DNA from: Pseudomonas sp. IB20
Lineage (GTDB): Bacteria > Pseudomonadota > Gammaproteobacteria > Pseudomonadales > Pseudomonadaceae
Assembly (NCBI RefSeq): GCF_009707325.1
Contig: NZ_CP046103.1
Location: 4,598,744 to 4,662,743, forward strand
Length of the DNA: 64,000 nucleotides
Reading direction: 5' to 3'
Each line of letters starts with the position of its first letter. The stretch's first letter is position 1. The notes below the pieces were generated by a model, which saw nothing but the letters and a program-made list of their open reading frames with translations, ran no database searches and was not told where the DNA came from. This document shows positions 15,918 through 24,267 of the stretch, piece after piece. Made by a program: the position numbers and the translations under genes.

Positions 15918-16531
15918 GCGCGGTCGACCTCGCCCTGATGCTCGTTGCCCATCATGTGGTCGAGCTTGCTGGCCTTGGTCGCCAAGTAGAGCTTGTTGTG
16001 CGGGTTTTGCCCGGTGTGCAGCGGCACGCGCTCGGCGACGGTGATGCCCATTTCGGTCAAGGCTTTGACCTTGCGCGGGTTGTTGGTCATCAGGCGCAGG
16101 GACTTCACGCCCAGATACTCAAGCATCGGCAGGCAGATCGCGTAGTCACGCTGGTCGGCGGCGAAGCCTAGGCGTTCGTTGGCTTCAACGGTATCGGCGC
16201 CGCCGTCTTGCAGCTCATAGGCACGGATTTTGTTCATCAGGCCGATGCCACGGCCTTCCTGACGCAAGTACAGCAACACGCCACGGCCTTCACGGGCGAT
16301 GGCGCGCATGGCGGCTTCCAGTTGCGAACCGCAGTCGCAGCGCTGGCTGAACAGCGCGTCACCGGTCAGGCACTCGGAGTGCACGCGGCCCAGTACCGGC
16401 GCGCCGTCGGTGAGGTCACCCAGACTGAGCACGAGGTGCTCGCGGCCGGTGGCCTCTTCGAGAAAGCCGTTCATGGTGAACGTGGCAAAAGGGGTAGGCA
16501 GCTTGGAAGCGGCGACGAAAACGACGGGCAC
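15914..16531 (-). CDS. ribA: GTP cyclohydrolase II
   Basis: A 205-residue enzyme that opens GTP to the first pyrimidine intermediate of riboflavin synthesis. The zinc site is complete in SECLTGDALFSQRCDCGSQL, and the RQEGRGIGL nucleotide-binding and VPLHTGQNPHN motifs are intact. Length is typical. This gene is the functional cyclohydrolase of the region, since the homologous domain in RibBA (19488-20579) has lost its zinc ligands. Confidence 0.96.
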   Translation of the reverse strand: MPVVFVAASKLPTPFATFTMNGFLEEATGREHLVLSLGDLTDGAPVLGRVHSECLTGDALFSQRCDCGSQLEAAMRAIAREGRGVLLYLRQEGRGIGLMNKIRAYELQDGGADTVEANERLGFAADQRDYAICLPMLEYLGVKSLRLMTNNPRKVKALTEMGITVAERVPLHTGQNPHNKLYLATKASKLDHMMGNEHQGEVDRA

Positions 16532-16660
16532 CGTGTGCTCCTGATTTCAGATTTCACAGAGGGCGTCATTGTAACAGCAGGTTCCTACAGACGCTTAAGC
16601 TGAATTATCGCTGATAAAGATCAATAGGTTCGATTGGCCTTCGTCCCGGTTCTATGCAGG

Positions 16661-17386
16661 TCAGAACGGATAGGGCTGTTTCCAGCGCGCGAAAATCGGC
16701 TTCAGCTCGCCGCTCTCGACCAAGGCCGCCATGCGTCGGTCATACACCGCCATCAGGGCCCGCCCACGCTCAGTATCGGCAAAGCCTATGTAGAGCGGCA
16801 GCTCGGCGATGTGGGTGAGCTTGAATTGCGCCGGATCGTCCGCCTGACTCAGGACGTACTTGGCTTCGGTGAGGGCATCGATGTAGAGGTCGACGCGGGC
16901 GTGCTGCAGCATCGGCAGGATGCCGTCACGGCGTTCGATCTGGTTGAAGCGGTGCAGGTTCGGCAGGTAATTCTCATACCTGTAACCGCGCACCCAGGCC
17001 AGGCGGTAGTTGCCCAGGGTGGCGAGGCTGGGCGTCGGCGTGGTGGCCAGCCCAAGGGCGTAGATGTGATCGGCGTCGAAGTTCCAATGCGGGTACAACA
17101 CGCCGCTGGTTTCATCGCGGTAGGAGCCGACCCAGCCATCCACCTCGCCGCGCTGGGCCAGGCCGACTGAGCGGGTGTAGGGCACGCTGCGGGTTTGCAG
17201 CGTGATACCGGCCGGTTCGAACACTTGGCGCAATACGTCCCAGGCCAAGCCGCTGCCATCTTTGTTGGTGTAGTTGTTCCATTCCTCACTGGCCAGCATG
17301 ACCTTGCCTGGCACCGGGGCTTCGTCCGCCTGCACCAGCGATGCAACGGCACACAGCGCAACTAGCAGCCAACGCCGTACATTCAT
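16661..17386 (-). CDS. periplasmic solute-binding protein, amino-acid-type (SBP family 3)
   Basis: A 241-residue secreted protein. Residues 1-20 form a signal peptide ending VQA, followed by a bilobed periplasmic binding fold of the family-3 kind, with the WDVLRQVFEPAGI and VDGWVGSYRDE segments in the expected places. No transporter permease or ATPase is adjacent, so it may be an orphan binding or sensory protein. It lies between ribA and thiL but is separated from both by 55-130 bases. Confidence 0.75.
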   Translation of the reverse strand: MNVRRWLLVALCAVASLVQADEAPVPGKVMLASEEWNNYTNKDGSGLAWDVLRQVFEPAGITLQTRSVPYTRSVGLAQRGEVDGWVGSYRDETSGVLYPHWNFDADHIYALGLATTPTPSLATLGNYRLAWVRGYRYENYLPNLHRFNQIERRDGILPMLQHARVDLYIDALTEAKYVLSQADDPAQFKLTHIAELPLYIGFADTERGRALMAVYDRRMAALVESGELKPIFARWKQPYPF

Positions 17387-17441
17387 GGTGACAGCCTCCT
17401 ACACCGTGAGATCCGTATAGAGGGTAGCGCAGGTCGCCGGC

Positions 17442-18407
17442 TTACGGCGCCTCGCGAAAATGCTGATAGCCGCGCACGGCCGGGGTGATGTCTTTCCCAA
17501 TGGCGTCGAGCAGCGTCACGCCCTGCCCCGCCTCGACCCGGCCGATCACGTGGATCGGCCAACCACCGGCCAACAACGGCGCCAGCTCGGCGGGTGGCAG
17601 GGTGAACGCCAACACGTAGTCATCGCCCCCGCTTAACGCCGCCACACGCGCCTCATCGTCGCCGACAAAGGCCAGCAAGGCCTTGGACAAGGGCAGCTTC
17701 TGAAGCTCAACCAACAGGCTGACAGCCGAAGCCTTGGCGATATGCCCGCAATCGGCCAGCAACCCGTCGGAGATATCCATGGCCGATGTCGCCTTGCCCC
17801 GCAATGCCAGGCCCAAAGCCAACTGCGGTTGTGGCGACCAGTAATGGGCCAGCAAGGGGCCCGCAATCGCCGCATCCGCCGTGCGTTGCCCCAACACTAA
17901 CGGCAAAGCACCGGCGGCATTGCCGAGCTCACCGCCCACACACAGCAAGTCACCCGGTTGTGCACCGCTGCGCGTCAACGCCTGCCCGGCGGGCACACGG
18001 CCGAACACGGTCAGGGTCAGGCTCAGCGGCCCGCGCGTGGTGTCGCCGCCCACCAGGCCCACGCCGCAGCTTTGCGCCATGGCGTTCAAACCCTGGGCAT
18101 AGCGTTGCAGCCAATCGGCATCGACCGTCGGCGCGGTAAGAGCAAGGGTAAAGGCAAGCGGGTGGGCGCCCATGGCGGCCAGGTCGCTCACCGCTACGGC
18201 CAGCGAGCGCTGGCCGAGCAGGAACGGGTCACACGGGTCGGCAAAGTGCACGCCGGCCACTAACGTATCGGTGGAGATTGCCAACTGCTCCCCAGCGGGG
18301 AGCGCCAGCAAGGCGCAGTCATCGCCGATCCCCAAGGCAATGCCTTCGCCGCCTTGCGCACAAGGCGCGGCGGCGAAGTAGTTGCGGATCAGCTCAAACT
18401 CGCCCAT
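17442..18407 (-). CDS. thiL: thiamine-monophosphate kinase
   Basis: A 321-residue kinase of the PurM/HypE fold that converts thiamine phosphate to thiamine diphosphate. Recognisable blocks are GIGDDCALLALP near residue 26, STDTLVAGVHF, GGDTTRGPLSLTLTVFG and MDISDGLLADCGH around residue 217. It lies 19 bases after nusB, the usual nusB-thiL order, and provides the cofactor used by Dxs. Confidence 0.95.
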   Translation of the reverse strand: MGEFELIRNYFAAAPCAQGGEGIALGIGDDCALLALPAGEQLAISTDTLVAGVHFADPCDPFLLGQRSLAVAVSDLAAMGAHPLAFTLALTAPTVDADWLQRYAQGLNAMAQSCGVGLVGGDTTRGPLSLTLTVFGRVPAGQALTRSGAQPGDLLCVGGELGNAAGALPLVLGQRTADAAIAGPLLAHYWSPQPQLALGLALRGKATSAMDISDGLLADCGHIAKASAVSLLVELQKLPLSKALLAFVGDDEARVAALSGGDDYVLAFTLPPAELAPLLAGGWPIHVIGRVEAGQGVTLLDAIGKDITPAVRGYQHFREAP

Positions 18408-18425
18408 TCAGGACTCAAGCGCAGA

Positions 18426-18926
18426 TTAGCGCTTGTGTTCCTTCACTTCGGCTTCACGCAGGCGCGGGGCCAGCTTGTCGAGCACGCCGTTGACGAACTT
18501 GTGGCCGTCGGTCGAACCGTAGACTTTCGCCAGCTCGATACCTTCGTTGATCACCACGCGGTACGGCACGTCAACGCGCTTGAGCAGCTCCCAGGTGGAC
18601 AGGCGCAGTACGGCCAATTCAACTGGGTCCAGCTCTTCGATGGTCAGGTCCAGGCACGGCGTCAAGGCAGCGTCGATCTCGGCCTGGTTGGCCGGAACAC
18701 CGTGCAGGATGTCATGGAAGTAGCTGGCGTCCGCGAAGCTGAAATCGTTGTCGACGCGAAACTGCGCTTCGATTTCGTTCAGCGAGGTTTTAGACATGTG
18801 GCGCTGGTAAAGCGCCTGAGTCGCGAGCTGGCGGGCGCCACGGCGCTTTTCGCTCTTGGATGGCTTACCAGCGTCGGATGGGCGCGGGTCCTTAGGGTTG
18901 AACTGATCGCTTTCGTCGGAAATCAC
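18426..18926 (-). CDS. nusB: transcription antitermination factor NusB
   Basis: A 166-residue RNA-binding helical protein that joins NusE (S10) at boxA in rRNA antitermination. The NusB core begins RRGARQLATQALYQ and contains ILRL-type helix ending LRLSTWELLKRVDVPYRVVINEGIELAKVYG. The N-terminus is about 20 residues longer than in E. coli, charged and probably disordered. Its start overlaps the ribH stop by four bases. Confidence 0.96.
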   Translation of the reverse strand: MISDESDQFNPKDPRPSDAGKPSKSEKRRGARQLATQALYQRHMSKTSLNEIEAQFRVDNDFSFADASYFHDILHGVPANQAEIDAALTPCLDLTIEELDPVELAVLRLSTWELLKRVDVPYRVVINEGIELAKVYGSTDGHKFVNGVLDKLAPRLREAEVKEHKR

Positions 18927-19399
18927 TTGGCCTCCAACTGCGACAGCAGGCTAACCATTTCCAGCGCGGACAGAGCAGCTTCAGCGCCTTTGTTACCCGC
19001 CTTGGTGCCGGAACGCTCGATGGCTTGTTCGATGGAATCTACGGTCAATACGCCGAAAGCGACTGGCACGCCGAACTCCATGGACACCTGGGCCAGGCCC
19101 TTGGTGCACTCGCCAGCCACGTATTCGAAGTGCGGAGTGCCGCCACGAATGACCGCGCCCAGGGCGATGATCGCCGCGTATTCACCCTGCTGTGCAACTT
19201 TTTGCGCAACCAGTGGAATTTCGAAGGCGCCAGGGGCACGGATGATAGTGATATCGCTCTCGCTCACACCGTGGCGAACCAGGGCGTCAACGGCACCGCT
19301 TACCAGGCTTTCAACCACAAAGCTGTTGAAGCGGCCAACCACTAGGGCATAGCGGCCTTTGGGGGCGATGAAGGTACCTTCGATGGTCTTCAGGGTCAT
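18923..19399 (-). CDS. ribH: 6,7-dimethyl-8-ribityllumazine synthase
   Basis: A 158-residue enzyme that condenses dihydroxybutanone phosphate with the ribityl-aminopyrimidine, the penultimate step of riboflavin synthesis. The RFNSFVVESLVSGAVDAL, VPGAFEIP-like RAPGAFEIPLVAQK and GAVIRGGTPHFEYVA motifs, including the catalytic histidine of PHFEYV, are present. Length is standard. It lies 88 bases downstream of ribBA. Confidence 0.97.
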   Translation of the reverse strand: MTLKTIEGTFIAPKGRYALVVGRFNSFVVESLVSGAVDALVRHGVSESDITIIRAPGAFEIPLVAQKVAQQGEYAAIIALGAVIRGGTPHFEYVAGECTKGLAQVSMEFGVPVAFGVLTVDSIEQAIERSGTKAGNKGAEAALSALEMVSLLSQLEAK

Positions 19400-19487
19400 T
19401 CGACAAATCTCTTAAAGAGCCGGGACGCGAAAAGTGCGTCCCTCAGTGATGTTTTAACCGCGAACAAGGGGCAAGAATCGCCAGCCT

Positions 19488-20579
19488 TTATTCGGAGGGC
19501 ACGTATTCTACAACTTCCAGGTCGAAACCGGATATCGCATTAAATTTCATGGGTGCGCTCATCAGGCGCATTTTGCGTACGCCCAGGTCGCGAAGGATCT
19601 GCGAACCGGCGCCGACGATGCTGTAGGTGGTCGGTTTTTTCACCGGCACCTGGTCAGCGGTTTCGCGGATATGCGCCAGCAATACATCACCATCCAACGG
19701 GTGGCCGAGCAACAGCACCACACCGCTGCCTGCCTCGGAGACCGCAGCCATGGCCGCGCGCAGGCTCCAGCGGCCCGGTTGCTTGACCATCAACAGGTCG
19801 CGCAGCGGGTCCATGTTGTGCACGCGCACCAGGGTCGGCTCTTCAGCGCAAATCTTGCCCAGGGTCAGGGCCATGTGCACGTCGCCTTCCACTGAATCAC
19901 GGTAGGTCACCAAATTGAATTGGCCCAGTTCGCTGTCCAGCGGCTGCTCGGCAATCCGCTGAACGGTACGTTCGTGGATCATGCGGTAGTGAATCAGGTC
20001 GGCAATGGTGCCGATCTTGAGGTTGTGTTCGGCCGCAAAGGCTTCGAGTTCAGTGCGACGAGCCATGGTGCCGTCGTCGTTCATCACTTCGCAGATCACC
20101 CCGCTCGGCTCGAAACCGGCCATGCGCGCCAGGTCGCAGGCCGCTTCGGTGTGCCCGGCACGCGCCAGGGTGCCACCTGACTGGGCCATCAGCGGGAAGA
20201 TGTGGCCCGGGCTGACGATGTCTTCGGCCTTAGCGTCTTTGGCGGCGGCGGCTTGCACTGTGCGTGCGCGGTCGGCCGCGGAAATACCGGTGGTAACGCC
20301 GGTGGTCGCTTCAATCGATACGGTGAACTTGGTACCAAAACCCGACCCATTGCGCGGCGCCATCAACGGCAGCTTGAGCAATTCGCAGCGCTCACGACTC
20401 ATGGGCATGCAGATCAGCCCACGGGCGTGCTTGGCCATGAAGTTGATGTGCTCAGCCTTGCAGGCCTCGGCGGCCATGATGATGTCGCCTTCGTTTTCAC
20501 GGTCTTCGTCATCCATCAGGATGACCATCTTGCCTTGGCGGATGTCTTCAACCAGTTCTTCGATGCTATTGAGCGCCAC
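19488..20579 (-). CDS. ribBA: 3,4-dihydroxy-2-butanone-4-phosphate synthase with degenerate GTP cyclohydrolase II domain
   Basis: A 363-residue two-domain protein. Residues 1-200 form an intact DHBP synthase (VILMDDEDRENEGD, the TGISAADRA loop, SPGHIFPL and GHTEAACDLARMAG), making the four-carbon unit of riboflavin. The C-terminal part has the GTP cyclohydrolase II fold but not its chemistry: where RibA has three zinc cysteines, this domain reads VRVHNMDPLRDLLMVKQPG with no cysteine. The DHBP activity is therefore the expected role. A separate active RibA lies in the window. Confidence 0.94.
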   Translation of the reverse strand: MALNSIEELVEDIRQGKMVILMDDEDRENEGDIIMAAEACKAEHINFMAKHARGLICMPMSRERCELLKLPLMAPRNGSGFGTKFTVSIEATTGVTTGISAADRARTVQAAAAKDAKAEDIVSPGHIFPLMAQSGGTLARAGHTEAACDLARMAGFEPSGVICEVMNDDGTMARRTELEAFAAEHNLKIGTIADLIHYRMIHERTVQRIAEQPLDSELGQFNLVTYRDSVEGDVHMALTLGKICAEEPTLVRVHNMDPLRDLLMVKQPGRWSLRAAMAAVSEAGSGVVLLLGHPLDGDVLLAHIRETADQVPVKKPTTYSIVGAGSQILRDLGVRKMRLMSAPMKFNAISGFDLEVVEYVPSE

Positions 20580-20594
20580 GCGGCACCCCCTTGG

Positions 20595-21257
20595 TCAGGA
20601 TTTCAGGTAGCCGTTAGCGGCCAGAAAACTTTCAGTGATGTTCCCAGATGCTGGCTCTGCGGCCTTATCGCCCAACAACAGGCGCTCCAGGTAACGGGCA
20701 AGCAAGTCGACTTCCAGATTCACCCGGCGACCTGGCTGATAAGACGCCATGATGGTTTCGCTCAGGGTGTGGGGAATGATGGTCAGTTCAAATTCGGCGC
20801 CATTCACGGCGTTCACAGTCAGGCTGGTGCCATCGACGGTGATCGAGCCTTTGTGGGCGATGTACTTGGCCAGCTCTTTAGGCGCGCGAATGCGGAATTC
20901 CACGGCGCGTGCGTTTTCGCTGCGCGAAACCACTTCGCCGACGCCGTCGACGTGGCCGCTGACCAAGTGGCCGCCCAGGCGGGTGGTCGGGGTCAGGGCT
21001 TTTTCCAGGTTGACCGGGCTGCCGGCCTTGAGGTCGTTCATCGCGGTGCAGTCCAGGGTTTCCCGGCTGACATCAGCGGCAAAGCCGTTGCCCGGCAGCT
21101 CGATGACGGTCAGGCACACACCGCTGACGGCGATGCTGTCGCCCAACTTGACGTCGTCGAGATCCAGCTTGCCGGTCTCAACCAGCAGGCGGATGTCGCC
21201 GCCTTTGGGGGTCATGGCACGGATGCTGCCGATGGATTCGATAATGCCGGTGAACAT
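20595..21257 (-). CDS. ribE: riboflavin synthase alpha subunit
   Basis: A 220-residue enzyme with two tandem lumazine-binding barrels (about residues 1-97 and 98-200), each with the GVCLTV / GTSLTVN type substrate motif. The N-terminal MFTGIIESIGSI is diagnostic. It dismutates two lumazines to riboflavin. It lies 15 bases upstream of ribBA and 47 bases after ribD in one operon. Confidence 0.97.
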   Translation of the reverse strand: MFTGIIESIGSIRAMTPKGGDIRLLVETGKLDLDDVKLGDSIAVSGVCLTVIELPGNGFAADVSRETLDCTAMNDLKAGSPVNLEKALTPTTRLGGHLVSGHVDGVGEVVSRSENARAVEFRIRAPKELAKYIAHKGSITVDGTSLTVNAVNGAEFELTIIPHTLSETIMASYQPGRRVNLEVDLLARYLERLLLGDKAAEPASGNITESFLAANGYLKS

Positions 21258-21304
21258 GGCCTTCTCCTGGAAAACGGGACGGGCGCTTGAGCGCCCGGTC
21301 AGAA

Positions 21305-22441
21305 TTATACGCTCGCTGCTGGCACAGGTATGGCAGTGACTCGCCAGTCGTCGCCTACAGCGCGCATTTCAGTGATCTTGAGTTGGGGGGCATCGGCCAG
21401 TTTCTCAAGCGGCCAGTCCAGCAAAGGCCGGGCGGCGGAGCCGAGGAACTTGCCGGCGACGAATATCACGTACTCGTCCACCAGCCCTTGCTGGGCAAAC
21501 GCGCCCGCCAGGCTTGGGCCAGCCTCTACCAACACTTCGTTGACGCCACGGGCGGCCAGGGCCACCAGCGCCGAACGCAGGTCAACCTGACCGTCGACGC
21601 CCGGCACTACCAGGCACTCGGGGCCACGGGGGAACTGGTTTTCCGGGGTGACGCAGGTGATGACCAACGCAGGGCCAGCCTTGAAGAATGGCGCGTTGAG
21701 CGGCACCCGCAGGCGCCCGTCGATCAACACGCGCAATGGCGGACGTGACATGGCTAAGGCAGTGGTGGCTTCATCCAGGCCCAATTCGGCGGCGCGCACA
21801 GTCAACCGGGCGCCGTCGGCCAAGACCGTATCGGCACCGGTCAGCACCACGCTGGCCTCCGCACGCAGGCGCTGTACAGCAGCGCGGGCAGCCGGGCCGG
21901 TGATCCATTGGCTTTCGCCGCTGGCCATCGCGGTGCGACCGTCCAGGCTCATTGCCAGCTTGACCCGCACAAACGGCAGGCCGTGTTCCATACGCTTGAG
22001 GAAACCCGGGTTCAGCGCGCGCGCTTCGCTTTCCAGCACGCCACTGCGGGTTTCGATACCGGCTTGAGCCAAACGCCGTAAACCGCGCCCGGCCACTTCG
22101 GGGTTCGGGTCCTCCATCCCGGCCACCACCCGCGCAACACCGGCAGTCACCAGTGCGTCGGCACACGGCGGTGTGTGCCCATGATGGCTGCAAGGCTCCA
22201 ACGTCACGTACACCGTGGCGCCGCGCGCCTTGTCGCCAGCGGCGCGCAGGGCATTCGGTTCGGCGTGGGGTTCGCCGGTGCGCTCGTGCCAGCCTTCGCC
22301 GACAATCTGCCCATCACGCACAATCACGCAGCCCACACGCGGGTTGGGATGAGTGGTGTACAGGCCCTTGCGCGCCAATTCGAGGGCGCGGGCCATGTAA
22401 TGGGCGTCGAGGACGGTTTGTTCTGCAGAAGGCGAGTTCAT
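21305..22441 (-). CDS. ribD: bifunctional riboflavin deaminase/reductase
   Basis: A 378-residue two-domain enzyme catalysing the second and third steps of riboflavin synthesis. The N-terminal deaminase has the zinc site HAEPNAL and PCSHHGHTPPCADAL; the C-terminal NADPH reductase begins near residue 150 (FVRVKLAMSLDGRTA) and carries the EVLVEAGPSLAGAF motif. Its start overlaps the nrdR stop as ATGA, the conserved nrdR-ribD pairing of gammaproteobacteria. Confidence 0.97.
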   Translation of the reverse strand: MNSPSAEQTVLDAHYMARALELARKGLYTTHPNPRVGCVIVRDGQIVGEGWHERTGEPHAEPNALRAAGDKARGATVYVTLEPCSHHGHTPPCADALVTAGVARVVAGMEDPNPEVAGRGLRRLAQAGIETRSGVLESEARALNPGFLKRMEHGLPFVRVKLAMSLDGRTAMASGESQWITGPAARAAVQRLRAEASVVLTGADTVLADGARLTVRAAELGLDEATTALAMSRPPLRVLIDGRLRVPLNAPFFKAGPALVITCVTPENQFPRGPECLVVPGVDGQVDLRSALVALAARGVNEVLVEAGPSLAGAFAQQGLVDEYVIFVAGKFLGSAARPLLDWPLEKLADAPQLKITEMRAVGDDWRVTAIPVPAASV

Positions 22442-22908
22442 TTCTTGACCGGCTCACGGGCCAGGCGGTCGATTTCTTCGCGGAACTCATTGAGGTCCTG
22501 GAAGCGTCGATACACCGAGGCGAAACGGATATAGGCGACTTCGTCGAGCTTTTGCAGCTCGCCCATCACCAGTTCTCCAACCACCAGGCTCTTGACCTCG
22601 CGCTCGCCGGTCGCGCGCAGCTTGTGCTTGATATGCGCCAGCGCCGCCTCCAGCCGCTCGACACTCACCGGGCGTTTTTCCAGGGCACGCTGCATACCGG
22701 CGCGCAGTTTTTCTTCGTCGAAAGGCTGGCGGCTGCCGTCGGACTTGATCAGACGTGGCAGTACCAGTTCGGCGGTTTCGAAGGTGGTGAAACGTTCACC
22801 GCAGCCAGAGGCCAGGCATTCGCGCCGGCGACGCACTTGATCGCCCTCGGCGACCAAACGCGAGTCAATGACCTTGGTGTCGTTGGCACCGCAGAAGGGA
22901 CAGTGCAT
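22438..22908 (-). CDS. nrdR: ribonucleotide reductase regulator NrdR
   Basis: A 156-residue repressor of ribonucleotide reductase genes. The N-terminal zinc ribbon starts MHCPFCGAND and is completed by RECLASGCGERFTT, and residues 49-139 form the ATP-cone that senses ATP/dATP. The start at 22908 is chosen because the zinc ribbon begins there; upstream in-frame codons to 23118 encode nothing family-like. It is the first gene of the nrdR-ribDE-ribBA-ribH-nusB-thiL series. Confidence 0.97.
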   Translation of the reverse strand: MHCPFCGANDTKVIDSRLVAEGDQVRRRRECLASGCGERFTTFETAELVLPRLIKSDGSRQPFDEEKLRAGMQRALEKRPVSVERLEAALAHIKHKLRATGEREVKSLVVGELVMGELQKLDEVAYIRFASVYRRFQDLNEFREEIDRLAREPVKK

Positions 22909-23047
22909 GGTGGCAGGCAACAAAAAAAGGGAGGGCCATGGTAGCGCATCCCTGTGGCAAGACAAGCCATAGCCTTTACGGTATATAGGCTGACTATTAT
23001 GTTTCATATTTTTTAAGCCACGGATTTTGTCCTTTCTGGAGCCGTAC

Positions 23048-23503
23048 ATGCAGTTACGACCACTCGTTTTACTCGCCCTGTTCAGTTTTCTGGTCGCCTG
23101 CAGCAGCGAAGCCCCCAAGCCTTCGTCGCCTCAACCAACGCCCGCCCAAGAGAAAAAAGTACCAGGTATTGAAGACCTCGGCCCCCTGCCGGCCTATCAA
23201 CGGGAAATCAATGGCAACCTCACCAACATCCCAGCCGGCGCCGAAGTCGAACTGGCGATGCTGGTGATCGACGAACGCAACCGCCCGCAACAACTGCTCG
23301 CCAGCAGCGTACTGACCGGCAACGGCAAGCCACTGGCCTTCCGCCTGCGCTTCAACCCCGAAGCCTTCCCGGCCGGTGCACGCGTTGAACTGCGCGGGCG
23401 CGCCAGCCAGTCCGGCCAGTTGATCCTGCACCTGCCTGCCGTGCGCATCACCCAGGCGATCACCCAAACCACCGGCCCCCTGCAACTCGTCAAGGCACCA
23501 TGA
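23048..23503 (+). CDS. YbaY-like lipoprotein
   Basis: A 151-residue lipoprotein with a signal ending in the lipobox LVAC (C18), then a proline-rich linker and a YbaY-type beta domain (GNLTNIPAGAEVELAML ... LAFRLRF). The function of YbaY is unknown, although such domains resemble secretion pilotins. The ATG at 23048 has GGAG upstream; an in-frame codon at 23027 is rejected. Its stop overlaps the start of the following methyltransferase by four bases. Confidence 0.78.
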   Translation: MQLRPLVLLALFSFLVACSSEAPKPSSPQPTPAQEKKVPGIEDLGPLPAYQREINGNLTNIPAGAEVELAMLVIDERNRPQQLLASSVLTGNGKPLAFRLRFNPEAFPAGARVELRGRASQSGQLILHLPAVRITQAITQTTGPLQLVKAP

Positions 23504-24156
23504 CGCCACCGTTGGACCTGCAACGCGCCCTGAGCGAACTGATCGGCGACGCGCAGTTGGTGCCCTGCCCACTGCCGGGCACCGCGTTGTCGTTGTGGCT
23601 GTTGGATGCGGACAACATGGACCGCGCCTTCAGCCCCGAAGAAACCCGACGCATCCTGCATGAGCCGCCGTACTGGAGTTTTTGCTGGGCCAGCGGTTTG
23701 GCGCTGGCGCGCTACCTGGCGGCGAACCCTGAGTGGGTCGCCGGCAAACGCGTGCTGGATTTTGGCGCTGGTTCCGGCGTGGCTGGCATTGCCGCCGTTA
23801 AGGCTGGCGCGTTGGAAGTGGTGGCCTGCGACCTCGACCCGCTGGCCTTAGCGTCCTGCCGGGCGAATGCCGAGCTCAACGGCGTGCAGCTGAGTTACTC
23901 AGCCGACTTTTTCGCCGAAGCCGACCGCTTCGACCTGATCCTGGTCGCCGATGTGCTCTACGACCGCGCCAACCTGCCGCTGCTGGATCAATTCCTGACG
24001 CGCGGCCGTGAGGCCCTGGTGGCGGACTCGCGGGTGCGGGACTTCCAGCACCCGGCTTATCAGCGTCTGGGAATCCTTGATGCGCTGACGCTGCCCGACT
24101 TGGCCGAGCCTTGGGAGTTTCGCAAGGTGAGCCTGTACCATTCGCGGCGCCCTTGA
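23500..24156 (+). CDS. class I SAM-dependent methyltransferase, protein-lysine type
   Basis: A 218-residue methyltransferase. Motif I is VLDFGAGSGVAGIAA (about residues 87-101), the acidic motif II is ACDLDPLA, and a DVLYDR block follows, all as in the METTL20/ETFB-lysine methyltransferase and PrmA-like group. The N-terminal EPPYWSFCWASGLALA is also characteristic of that group. The target protein is unknown. It is coupled to the lipoprotein gene upstream. Confidence 0.8.
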   Translation: MTPPLDLQRALSELIGDAQLVPCPLPGTALSLWLLDADNMDRAFSPEETRRILHEPPYWSFCWASGLALARYLAANPEWVAGKRVLDFGAGSGVAGIAAVKAGALEVVACDLDPLALASCRANAELNGVQLSYSADFFAEADRFDLILVADVLYDRANLPLLDQFLTRGREALVADSRVRDFQHPAYQRLGILDALTLPDLAEPWEFRKVSLYHSRRP

Positions 24157-24226
24157 GGCCATCGCGGGCAAGCCCGCTCCCACAGTTGACCGCGCCCCTC
24201 TGTGGGCGCTGGCGTGCCTGCGAGCA
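24157..24226. repeat. REP-like sequence
   Basis: An imperfect REP pair directly after the methyltransferase stop: CATCGCGGGCAAGCCCGCTC followed by CTGTGGGCGCTGGCGTGCC. It sits in the 111-base gap before the thioredoxin gene. Confidence 0.7.
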
Positions 24227-24267
24227 CCCTTATAGTTGCCCCATTCCCGCTTTATTCGAGATGCCCC

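Noticed and set aside
22909..23047. FMN riboswitch upstream of the nrdR-rib operon
   Set aside because: The short divergent region lacks the conserved RFN blocks; the 47-base gap before ribE is too short.
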